Source of the DNA: Diphasiastrum complanatum
Taxonomy: Eukaryota; Streptophyta; Lycopodiopsida; Lycopodiales; Lycopodiaceae
Reading direction: 5' to 3'
NCBI GenBank assembly: GCA_029204225.1
Contig: CM055092.1
Span: forward strand, 26,124,122-26,188,121
Length of the DNA stretch: 64,000 nt
Below are positions 11,045-20,400 of this stretch, piece after piece (position 1 is the stretch's first letter; each line of letters begins with the position of its first letter). The notes under the pieces were generated by a model that did no database searches, had not been told where the DNA came from, and saw nothing but the letters and a program-made list of their open reading frames with translations. Both the position numbers and the translations under genes were made by a program.

Positions 11045-11882
11045 AACCTCTAGATGCAATAGCACAAGCCTCACATGTCTTGATCTCCTTGGATAGTGTC
11101 TTTGGCAAGCCAATAGACTTGGCTTCTTAGATCATAGAAAGCATGGATTTGTAATTGGGATGTCCCAATCTCCTATGCTATAACTCCTCTTTGGAAAGCT
11201 TGGTCACATAAGCAACATCACAAGAATTTGCACTTTCTCTTGGATCCAATTTGTATATGCCTCCCGATCTGGATCCAAGTGCAAGGATCTCATCATCCTT
11301 CTTGATCTCACAAGTATCAATATGTAATTTCACATCAAAGCCACTATCAATAAGTTGGCCAATAAGGTTCTTTGTAAGCTTAAGAACAAAAAGAACCTTG
11401 TTGAGAGAACTTTAGAGATGCAAGCTTCAAGGGATTGATCATTCGCAGTGTATATCGACTTCTTGAGAGCCTTCATAAGGCAATATAGATGAGAAAGAGT
11501 CCTTGGAGCTACACATATGAGATGATGCTCAACTATCCATATACCAAGAGCCATCCTTCTTGAAGGGTGAAGTGGAGAAGCTTGACACCATAAGAGATCC
11601 TTCTTCGTCACTTGCAATATAATCTTCTTTATCATTAGAGATGTTGGCTTGCTTGAATTGGTTCTTCTTCTTGAAACAATTTGTTGCATAATGGCCTTTC
11701 TTGCCACACTTCATCATCTCAGAGGGAGAAGTTTGAGAGGAATCATCCTCCTCTCCATCTTTGTTCTTGTCTTTTGCTTTGTCCTTAGAGAAGTGTTGGT
11801 GTTGATTCTTGCTCCTCTTGGTGTTGATTCTTGCTCCTCCCTTTGTGCTTATCTTTGACAAATAGTGCTTTGCCATCACCAT
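11045..11882 (-). pseudogene. copia gag zinc knuckle to pre-integrase fragment
   Basis: On the minus strand, 11882 down to 11529 encodes a lysine-rich gag end with KCGKKGHYATNC, a CCHC knuckle whose first Cys has been replaced by Met, then SWYMDS of the protease active-site region. Frameshifted pieces further left read GGIYKLDP, LWHRRLGHPNYKSM and CEACAIAS of the gag-pre-integrase zinc region. The fragment ends near 11045 before the integrase core. Several stops and shifts make it non-functional. Confidence 0.75.
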
Positions 11883-11940
11883 TATGATTGAGTGGATAAT
11901 TTGTCCATCCTCAAAAGCTTGTTCTCATGTCTTGATTCTT

Positions 11941-12190
11941 CAGCTAGATGCTCTTTAACGTAGTTTGGTGGCTCGACTCCGTCGCTTGATATTCGTTATG
12001 CTCTTTTAGTAGCTGGAATCCGTTAGAAGAATCTTCACAAGACAATATGGTACGATCTGGAGAGACTAGTCTCAGTTATTCTGCTACTAAAGATATGGTA
12101 GCAGATCTTATGACCAAGAATCTGGGTAAAGAAAAGTTTTATCATTTTAGAGGTCTTATGGGAATTAAAGAAGATTTTGTAAAAGGATGA
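11941..12190 (+). pseudogene. copia RNase H C-terminal fragment, opposite strand
   Basis: The plus strand reads ETSLSYSATKDMVADLMTKN and then LGKEKFYHFRGLMGI, ending with TGA at 12188-12190, the typical end of a copia polyprotein. It abuts the previous minus-strand fragment at about 11900-11940, so two unrelated elements meet here tail to tail. A purine tract TGTGGGAGAGAT (12199-12210) follows. Confidence 0.8.
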
Positions 12191-12210
12191 ATTTGAATTG
12201 TGGGAGAGAT

Positions 12211-12612
12211 TGTTAGATGCAATTCAACTATCAGATAGTTAGCAGTTACATGTCACAATAATGTGAAGGTTTTGGTGGGTGTTAAAAGAAAAGCACGACG
12301 TAAGCTAGAATCATTTTGGTTACTCGTCATTGATGGTGACCTTAAAAGTTTTCTTAGTACACACCAAGATATAAGTAGTGAATGTACGCTCAGTTCTGTA
12401 TCCTCCATTATCACTGACTACACATTGAGTGCAACTTTTTCATATGATGGTTGTTCGTACTGATTTTATTCCAATGCCATTGTTCTTGGTGCATGTCTTA
12501 ACTTCAATTAGCAATAAAGTGTCATCACACCGCTGCATAGTGAAAGAGAGGTTTTGGGAAAATTTTGTGAATGGCATCAAAATAAAGAAAAACGGCATAA
12601 ATTTAATTAATG
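12211..12612 (+). repeat. candidate 3' LTR, truncated at the inverted duplication
   Basis: Begins TGTTAGATGC right after the purine tract. No TATA box or clear end is seen before the inverted-duplication arm begins near 12613, so either the LTR is short or its end was lost at that junction. Confidence 0.55.
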
Positions 12613-12889
12613 AATGTTCTAACTACTTATCCCACAATCAGCAACAATAACGAAAAACATGTAAGAGAAACAATACGAAGCATTAAGTAACAAAAACTGG
12701 ATGATACCACGTGATCTGAGCCCCGGTAAAAAGAATCTGTCAGGCTTGAAAGCAAGTAGGCCTGCTTCCTTACAATGCAATGGTTGCATGGGATTAATTA
12801 GAGCAGAGCAGAGCAGCAAGCATCTGAGATAAAAAAAGATCTATGAATCGCCAATTTCCCCTTGAATTCAGAAAGAAAGCATCGTTCTT

Positions 12890-12917
12890 GCCTTATATAG
12901 GGAGATATATATAAGGC
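12890..12917. promoter_or_regulatory. TATA-containing palindrome, left arm
   Basis: GCCTTATATA and TATATAAGGC face each other around a short centre. A G-box CACGTG lies on the outer side at 12709. In the right arm the matching site is a tighter palindrome. Promoter function in either direction is inferred only. Confidence 0.4.
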
Positions 12918-13460
12918 TTTTTAAGGGCATTGTGTGTATTGACGTTCAGCCGCTTGGATTATTGCCATGCACTTGCCATTTGGAGGTTTTTCAAAGGTTT
13001 TGCGAAAACGTGGCATAATGAACGTTATAGATGAGATCAGACGGTGCTGGGACTTTAGAGTAGCTGGTGCGATTAAGATATATGAGGGTTGTCTCCTGAA
13101 ATTCTGACAAAGTTATTCCTGATAGCCGTTTGCCAGTACTTAAGGTTGCTGTCCAGCTTCACAGATCAACTTCCAAATTAAACCTTTCGGATGTCATATA
13201 GCTTTCAGCATTTTGGTACGATGATGATCTACTAAAAGCTGAGTTTTCTATTGCACATTGTCAGGTGACTTTGAACATTACAATAGCTTTTCTGCTCTGT
13301 ATCTGTTATTCTTCTGAATTGCAAAGCTTATTGTGATATTTCAATCTTGAATCACCTTATTCATTTAAAGAAGTCAATTTTTTGGTGAAAGTAGTTCAAA
13401 AAAGTAACTTGTAATAAAAGCTCACCTATTTTAGTTTTAAAAGTGAGGTGTCATAAAAAC

Positions 13461-13829
13461 TCACTTCAGTTTAGGTGTTGGTACATCAGTTGAGTTACGT
13501 ATCCTTCCATCAATGATCATTTCTAAGTAATCAGGCAAAAAGTACTTCAGTTTTGAATTTTTGAATCCCAATCTCATCACCTTTAAGTACTTGATGTCAT
13601 CTTCCGTAAGTGGTGACTTGTGAGAATTTAGGTATTGTGGCAAGTTGCTCAACCATGGCATGTAATGGCTTCTTGTAGTTTGACTTTGTTTGAGCAAGGA
13701 AAGTTTGTTTTTTGAATCTTTGAATCTCCAGGTGTTTTTCTTTTGTTCCTTTTTTTTCTTAACAATTAAATGGATTGCAAAGTTTGTTGAGATTTTTCTT
13801 GAGAGATCTTGTTTTGGTTTAGGAATCAT
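13461..13829 (-). CDS. unrecognised 122-codon ORF in the left arm
   Basis: Minus-strand frame from ATG at 13829 to a stop at 13461. It starts MIPKPKQDLSRK, has a lysine-rich run (KKKKEQKKN) and ends with a more ordered part (PLTEDDIKYLKVMRLGF ... FLPDYLEMII). I recognise no family. The right arm holds the same sequence from about 15120 (ATGATTCCAAAACC) but with an internal deletion and an early stop, so only this copy is open. That asymmetry may be chance or may mark the older, functional copy. An exon of a host gene is possible; no flanking splice sites were convincing. Confidence 0.3.
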   Translation of the reverse strand: MIPKPKQDLSRKISTNFAIHLIVKKKKEQKKNTWRFKDSKNKLSLLKQSQTTRSHYMPWLSNLPQYLNSHKSPLTEDDIKYLKVMRLGFKNSKLKYFLPDYLEMIIDGRIRNSTDVPTPKLK

Positions 13830-13895
13830 TGTTGGCCATGCAAGTGTATCTCATATTTGAGTTAAAGCATCAAAGTGATTTCCTTTTTAATTTTA

Positions 13896-15059
13896 AATTT
13901 TTGGCTTTCTTGCCCTAATTTGCCAACCTAGCCTCATTCCTAGAGTCATGTCAAGTAGGTGGCTAATAGGTCAATCTCCATCACAAATCTAAGAATTAGA
14001 TCTTATAAAGTAAGAATCACTACCAAATTAACCTAACCTACTCTTTAGACTTGATCTAACCTACACTAGGGTGTTTCATGTGGCTCCATGGCCTCACACG
14101 TGTGGGACCCACTTATGCAAATAATTTACATTATTCTACATGGCTAGATTTGTCAACATTGGCAATCTTTCGCAATGGTCAAGTTATGATTTGTTGAAGT
14201 CTCATACCTCCAAAAAGCTCAAAATTGGCATTTTGGGTAATTTTCTTTACAATTGATTGATTTTCCCTCTGACTAATCCTACACAATTTTTCTCCAAGCC
14301 ATTTGGATGAAGAACATGTTCTCACTAGTGATTTTATGCACTCAAACATGCAAACAAATTAATAAAGCAGTTTTTCTTATCATGTTAAACTTCTGCGGTT
14401 TTCTACACCAGATAACTTTGACACCAATATGTAGGAATGGCGATCACAAATACTAAATCTATTCATCATGACTTGCAATCATCTAGCAACATATCCTACT
14501 CTGATAGCAATCACACAATCGATCATTGTAGCAAAAGCAAGAGAAGATAATAGAGAGATAGGAGATCACACACACACCATTAACCTCCACAACTATACAC
14601 TGTTATTAACAAAATTGATGGTTTAGTAAGGTTCTTGGAATTACCTAATCATGTGACTTGACAATTCAAGTTTGGTACAATTATAATTAGCTATACACAA
14701 CTATCAAGCTAATCATTACGTATTTCTAGCAAAAATCTCCTATCATTAACTAAAATAAGTCTCCAAAATCCTAAGCAATGACTTTATAACAAACTTTATG
14801 GACCAACCTCAATACATATTATTGGAGGGGTATTGCACTTGTAATACAAGGTAGAAAAGCATCAGACATTACCCAACAGTTGTGTTCACTAAGCTTGAAA
14901 CGACATATTGACATTGAGAAAAAAGAGGTGGATGAAAATTGTAGGGAATGGAAAAAGAAATTAACCTAATCAATCAAGCCAATAAACAAGGTGATATACA
15001 TGTTCTCGCTAGGAAGCTTGCTAATTGTTGAAAATCAAAACAACAAAGATTGGAATTTA
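13896..15059. other. spacer between the inverted arms, no gene seen
   Basis: About 1.16 kb, AT-rich, with stops in all frames. It contains CACACGTGTGGG near 14096 and a CACACACAC run near 14570. I see no recognisable element and no terminal repeats of its own. Confidence 0.5.
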
Positions 15060-16158
15060 GAAAATTCAAAGGTAAAAGAGAAATCGTTTTAATGCTTTAA
15101 CTCATATACGATATACATTTGCATGCCCAATAATGATTCCAAAACCAAAACAAGGTGATTTGAAGATGAGATTGAGATTTTAAAACTAAAAACTGAAGTA
15201 CTTTTTGCCATTGATGGAAAGACACCTAGCTCAAGATGCCTAAATTGAAGTGTGTTTTTATGACAGCTCACTTTTTTGAACTGTTTCCCACCAGAAAATT
15301 GAAGACTCCTGGAAACGAATAAGGTGATTGAAATATTACAATAAGCTTTGCAATTCAAGAGAATAAAAGAGGGAGAATAAAACACCTGTTTCTGACCAGA
15401 ATGTTGATTCCTTTTGGAAATGAATAAGGTGATTCAAGATTGAAATATCACAATAAGCTTTGCAATTCAAAAGAATAAGTACAGATACAGAGCAGAAAAG
15501 CTATTGTAATGTTCAAAGTCACCTGACAATGTGCAAGAGAAAACTCAGCTTTTAGCAGATCATCAGTAGTACCAACAAAATGCTGAAAGCTATATGACAT
15601 CCGAAAGGTTTAATTTGGAGGTTGATCTGTGAAGGAGAGCAACGTTAAGTACTGGCACACGGCTATCAGGAATAACTAACCCACATATAACTTAATCGCA
15701 CCAGCTAGTCTAAAGTCCAGCACAGTCGGATCTCATCTAGAACGTTCACATCATGCCACGTTTTCGCAAAATCTTTGAAAAACCTCCAAGTGGCGTGGTA
15801 AAAATCTAAGTGGTTGAACGTAAAACACACAATATCCTTGAGCCTTATATCAGATATAAGGCAAGCGCGATGCTTTCTTTATGAATTCAAGGGGAAATTC
15901 GCGCTTCATAGATCTTTTTTCTCTCAGATGCTTGCTGCGCTGCTCTAACTAAGCCCATGCATTGGAACACATAGACCATTGCATTGTAAGGAAGCAGGCC
16001 TACTTGCTTTCAAGCCTGAAATTTTTCTTTTACCAGGGCTCAGATCACGTGGTATGATTCAGTTTTTGTCTACTTGTTGCTTCATATTGTGATTTTTTCT
16101 CTTGGATTTGTACTTGTTTTTTTGTATTGTTGCTAATTGTGGGACAAGTAGTTAGTTT
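15060..16158 (-). repeat. right arm of the large inverted duplication
   Basis: Reverse complement of the left arm. It lies 0.84 kb upstream of the P450 start codon. The inner end carries an extra partial copy: AATAAGGTGATT...CAATAAGCTTTGCAATTCAA occurs at about 15318-15360 and again at 15422-15470 in the same orientation. Relative to the left arm it lacks about 200 bp of the unrecognised ORF. Confidence 0.9.
15842..15862. promoter_or_regulatory. TATA-containing palindrome, right arm
   Basis: GCCTTATAT-CAG-ATATAAGGC is a perfect inverted repeat with a 3-bp centre. On the plus strand it would direct transcription toward the P450, followed by a pyrimidine-rich leader with CTTTTTTCTCTCAG. A G-box (CACGTG) lies at 16047-16052. 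Whether it drives the P450 is inference; the distance of 1.1 kb would need a leader intron. Confidence 0.35.
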
Positions 16159-16538
16159 CTTGATTTTGGTTGAAAATTATTTTGCTTGATTTGATGTGAT
16201 TTGGGCATAAGCCGATTGAGTACGTCATTTTCATTGATATTGTGTGTGGTAAAAAGCTTTTGTTCGCATCACATGTGCATCTTGTAAGTTGCATTTCATT
16301 TCAGTGGTGCCATTATAAGGCACATGCTCATTGTTGGCTTGAAAATTTAAATGCAACAGTGTTTGCAGTCATTACAAAACTCTTGGTGCTTTTTCAGTAT
16401 TTTCTTGTTAGCATTATTAAACTATTTGCACTCCAGGCACAAGGAACCAAATGTATGGTTTTTAAACTCTTTAATTCAGTAGACAACACTAGCATTTTTT
16501 ATGAAAAAACGTGGCACATCGTTGAAGCAGAGATAAGC
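16159..16538. other. AT-rich upstream region of the P450
   Basis: No gene. A 100-codon open frame at 16242-16544 has no recognisable features and runs into the target duplication of the retroposon, so I do not count it. Confidence 0.5.
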
Positions 16539-16553
16539 TTGTAGAGAGAAATG

Positions 16554-16638
16554 CTTCTTGGTTTCCAAGGGGAGGCTCGAACCTAAGACCAAAGAAACTT
16601 TGGATGTCAAGCTAACCAACTAAGCCAACCCCGTTGGT
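16554..16638 (-). mobile_element. tRNA-derived short retroposon with 15-bp target duplications
   Basis: On the minus strand the insert reads GGGGTTGGCTTAGTTGGTTA near its start and TCTTAGGTTCGAGCCTCCCC near its end. TGGCTTAGTTGG fits the Pol III A box and GGTTCGAGCC the B box, about 45 nt apart, as in tRNAs and tRNA-derived SINEs. The insert is flanked by identical 15-bp direct repeats, TTGTAGAGAGAAATG, at 16539-16553 and 16639-16653, the mark of L1-type retroposition. At 85 bp it is shorter than a normal SINE and the acceptor stem does not pair well, so it is a retroposed tRNA-like sequence, not a working tRNA gene. Confidence 0.8.
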
Positions 16639-16996
16639 TTGTAGAGAGAAATGAAGGGACTATGTACAAGAACACAGTGACAACCATGTCTACCAGGCCT
16701 AGCTGCTTGAAAGATTTATTCTTCATGTTTTACTCCTTCAACTGATTACTACAGCCATAGGTTTCAGCTGTATGAAATGTACTCCTTAAGATGAATGATG
16801 TTATGTATGTGTATCGTACAAAAATATACATTTTGAGAGTTATTTTTTAACGTTCCGACTTAATGAAGCTGTCAAGCTTTTGACTACTCTATTTCGTTTG
16901 TCAATGCTGGTATACATTTTTCGTACTTATTGATGTAGAGTAACACATCTCATATCTGCGAGCCAGGATCAAGTAGCCAGAGTATCAGCAGCAAAT

Positions 16997-18950
16997 ATGG
17001 ACGCTGAAAAGCTCCTTCAAGTTGATCCATATTGGATCTTGGTGATCAATCTACTAAAGCATAACTCTCTGCTTCTGCTAGTCACGCTGGTGGTTATATT
17101 TCTTGCAACTGCTTCATCTGCTCAAAGAAAGTATAGAAAACTTCTGCCTCCAGGACCACCTGGCTGGCCTATAGTAGGGAATATTTTTCAAGTGGGTCCA
17201 TTGCCACATAGAACTTTTGCTGGATTTTGCAGGCAATACGGCCCTCTGGTGTACCTCAAAATTGGAGCTGTGCACACAATCACAACTGACTGTCCTCATA
17301 TGATCAAAGAGCTTCTGTACAACCAAGATGATGTTTTTGCCTCCAGACCCCGAAGCACAGCTGCAAAATTGATGGCCTACGATGATATGGACGTTGGCCT
17401 TGCACCTTATGGAGCTCACTGGAAGCTAATGAGACGTGTCTGCATGGAGCATCTTCTCACCACGAGAAGAATTGCGTCATTTCAGCAACATAGACTAGAA
17501 GAGGCTCAGGCTCTGGTGCATTCTGTATGGGAGGAATGCAAACATGGTGGAAAGGTGGTGAATGTGAGAGAGCACCTGGGGTGTTTCACTATGAACATTG
17601 TGACCAGAATGCTCTTGGGAAAGCGCTATTTTGGCTCAGAATCCATGGGTGCCAAAGAAGCAAAGGAGTTTAGGGAACTGATTCATGCAGGTATGAAATT
17701 GCTTGGCACCGTGTTTGTGGGGGATTACCTTCCTTTCCTCAAATGGTTTGACTTCCAAGGCTACCAAGGCTTGTATAAAAGAATGGGTAAGCAGATGGAT
17801 GATTGCTACTCCTCTATTCTGGAAGAGCACCGAAATAAACTCAAGCAATTTGGCAATGGACCCCAAGACTTTGTCGATGTTATGTTGGAGATTTCCGCTG
17901 GAGAAGGAAAGCTAAATGATACAGAGATGAAAGCTTTAATGCAGGCAATGAAACTAGACAGTTACTTATTTTATTAGCTACGTCTGCATTTGATTTGTTC
18001 ATGAATTTTTTATCATTCTATTATTTTTACGCTTGGGTTTGACTACATAAATTCTTGGTATTTCAGCTTGTTCATGGATTTTGACGCTTCTTCTTTATAT
18101 TTTGCTTTGATTGCATGAACTCCGTCAGCTTGTTCAGAGCGTTTTATTCTTTTTGTACTTTGCTTTGATTGCATATGATTTTTGCTATTTCAGCTTGTTC
18201 ATGGAGCATTTTTCGTTTTCAATTTTTGCTTTGACTGCATTAGTTTTAACTATTACAGCTTGTCCAAGAATTTTGATCATTCAATTTTCTTACATTTTGC
18301 TTTGATTGCATATTTTCTTTATGCAGGACATGGTGGTGGGAGGGACAGACACGGCCTCTTTCACCATGGAGTGGTGCATGGCCGAGCTGATCCGCAACCC
18401 AAAAATATTGCAGAAGGCACAAGAGGAGCTAGATCAATTGTTGGAAGATGGCCACACTCTGCAGGAAAGTGACCTTCCCCAGCTGAGATACCTCAAAGCA
18501 GCAGTCAAAGAAACCTTCAGATTCCACCCAGTGGGGGGGTTCCTCATTCCCCATGAATCCATCAGAGAAACAAAAATAGCAGGCTATATTATACCAAAGA
18601 ATTCACTTGTGCTGATCAACACCCATGGGCTGGGAAGAAATCCAGATGTATGGGAAAACCCACTTCAATTCATGCCTGAGAGATTCATGGATAACAATGT
18701 AGAGCTGAGAGATGCAGAATTCAAAGTGGTTCCATTTGGATCTGGGAAGAGAAAATGCCCCGGAGCTCCTCTTGGGCAATCCATGCTGCTACTGGGGTTG
18801 GGAAACCTTATTCATGCCTTCAACTGGGCACCTCCACCACCCTTGCTGCCAACTGACATAGATGTAATGGAGACTGGTGGGTTTACCACTCCCCCCGCCA
18901 CCCCCTTGACGGCACTCGCCACCCCTCGCCTCCCTAAACATCGATACTAA
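16997..18950 (+). CDS. CYP703: CYP703-like cytochrome P450, two exons
   Basis: Predicted membrane-bound P450 monooxygenase of the CYP71 clan. Exon 1 is 16997-17944 (316 codons) and exon 2 is 18327-18950 (207 codons plus TAA), total 523 residues, normal for the family. Visible in order: N-terminal hydrophobic anchor (about 24-42), proline hinge LLPPGPPGWPIVGN (49-62), I-helix VVGGTDTA (319-326), the ExxR motif ETFR (378-381), PERF (433-436) and the haem loop PFGSGKRKCPG with Cys460. CYP703 traits are LPHR after the hinge, CMEHLLTT, HPxGxFLIPHES, INTHGLGRN and GKRKCPGAPLG. Known CYP703 enzymes hydroxylate mid-chain fatty acids in the ER for sporopollenin of spore and pollen walls. The I-helix differs from the AAATDTS known in flowering plants. 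The phase-0 intron falls at the usual A-type P450 position but has an apparent GC donor (CAG|GCAATG). No stop or frameshift is seen, so it looks functional. Family assignment is strong; exact orthology is not proven. Confidence 0.88.
17945..18326 (+). repeat. P450 intron made of degenerate ~65-bp repeats
   Basis: Four units start with CAGCTTGTTCA or close variants at 18064, 18126, 18191 and 18256, and the true acceptor CAG is at 18324, giving steps of 62, 65, 65 and 68 bp. Each unit ends in TTTGCTTTGATTGCAT or a variant. A weaker earlier unit begins near 17985. Every unit therefore repeats a pyrimidine-rich tract and a CAG, that is, a potential 3' splice site. Confidence 0.8.
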
Positions 18951-19155
18951 ATCCCATCTTTTTGTGGATGCAAGCGAGTCACAAATCTACTTAAGCCAGG
19001 ATTTCCCATATAAAACCAAACAAAAGGGATGATGCAAAATGTTAAGAATACTAATGTATTGTAACCATTAGTTACATTAGCTATGTTTGAGAGGGATGAG
19101 TCTCTTCCAACTTCCTCATTTAAAATGGCCTTTTAGCCTTCATCCATTGTATGTT

Positions 19156-19161
19156 AATAAA
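19156..19161 (+). terminator. poly(A) signal of the P450
   Basis: AATAAA about 205 bp after the stop codon, the only exact copy in the likely 3' UTR. A CT array follows at 19183. Confidence 0.45.
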
Positions 19162-19182
19162 GTGATGGTTAGAGAAACTGTG

Positions 19183-19243
<61 letters not shown>
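19183..19243. repeat. (CT)30 microsatellite with one interruption
   Basis: 61 bp of CT with a CTTTCT break near 19190, downstream of the P450. Confidence 0.9.
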
Positions 19244-19246
<3 letters not shown>

Positions 19247-20400
19247 TCTTTCATTGTCTATACAAATTTGTCGAAAGAGATGAAGCTTGTCCATCCTTAT
19301 CTTTCTTTATTCGTGATGTCAAGAGCTCAACCTTTTTTTTGTATTCTGGAGGCACTTGTCGAAGCATTATGTTCACGTGAATTCAAAACCAAAATTTTTG
19401 GTGAACCTTTTGTCACAATTTTCTAGTGAACAGTCAATAAAAGTTGGGCATTATGCCTGGATGTGCATGTGATACATGGCAACTCGTCATTGGCTATCCA
19501 CATGGACATTCCATCAACATAAAAATCTTTAAAAAAATGCAAAGAATTTTTTTTTTTTCAAAAAATGGAAACTAGAAAAAAAAAATTCCCCAAAAAGAAA
19601 TTAAAAATTAAAACTTTGCACTTGACATTTCGTAGGGGAAGGCCCGTCGGGCTCCTAGAGCTTTTGGTTGTGCAAGGTGGAAACCTTGAGCTCCCGCCCT
19701 AGGGCACCCACCTCCAAGGGCAAAAGGCCCAATTCATTTGAAGTGTGCTCGTGTATTTTTTAAGTGCATTAATTTGTGAAAAATAGTCATTATGGCTTGA
19801 AGTGATAAAAATGTTGGTCTGCCATAAAACAATTCGTAATTGCCTTTGGTAGGAGTTTTAAGCGTTTTAGGGGCCTATATTATACTGCATAATAAAAGTT
19901 TCATAAACTCTTGCTCATTATAAAAAGAAATGTATGAGATAGTTGCCCAAAAATTCTTGCTTAATGCAATTATGTGTGATAATAGTTCATTGCTCAAGCC
20001 ATTATTGCATATAATATAGTCCCCGAGCAGCTCCGAGGCCTCCGACACTCGACTACCCAGGTCTCATATTATATGTAGTAATGGCCTTCGCAATGTCCAC
20101 TACCTACTACATAACCTTATTGAGAGAGTTCTATCCAGTTCTCTGTCATAGCCACTTTCCAAAGCAATACACCATTTCTGAAGAAAATTTTCAGAATTCT
20201 TCCAAGAATTTCCCAACTTCGATCCTGTTGATTGCTTTCCAAAAGATTAGATCAAAGGAAATTTTTTTTGTCATTTGCCATTTGCATTGTCTATAACCCA
20301 TATGGAGTCCTCTTGAAGCTTTTTTCTATGCTAGCTTTCCAGGTGAAAGATACTAACGGTTAGCTCCACCGGATTGTGCATACACCCTACCGTTAATACC
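19244..20400. other. no gene seen
   Basis: AT-rich intergenic DNA. It includes an A/T homopolymer-rich patch (19530-19610) and an unusual GC-rich stretch at 19636-19725 (GGCCCGTCGGGC, GAGCTCCCGCCCTAGGGC), neither of which I can assign. Confidence 0.5.

Larger units (their letters stand above)
12613..13895 (+). repeat. left arm of a large inverted duplication
   Basis: Read forward, this arm matches the reverse complement of 15060-16158 for most of its length. Landmarks shared in order: CTAACTACTTATCCCACAAT, ATACCACGTGATCTGAGCC, AAGCAAGTAGGCCTGCTTCC, a TATA-containing palindrome, GCGAAAACGTGGCAT, TAAACCTTTCGGATGTCATA, AGCTTATTGTGATATTTCAA and TGAGTTAAAGCAT. Identity looks close to 90% in the outer 750 bp and lower inside. 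This arm has about 200 bp (within about 13600-13805) that the other lacks. Confidence 0.9.

Noticed and set aside
16242-16544. 100-codon ORF upstream of the P450
   Set aside because: Its reading frame overlaps the retroposon target duplication and its composition is not coding-like.
16554-16638. Functional tRNA gene
   Set aside because: A and B boxes are present but the acceptor stem and anticodon arm do not fold properly, and the target duplications mark it as a retroposed copy.
19636-19725. GC-rich stretch as an RNA gene
   Set aside because: It contains short inverted words but no box motifs or stable fold I could support by eye.
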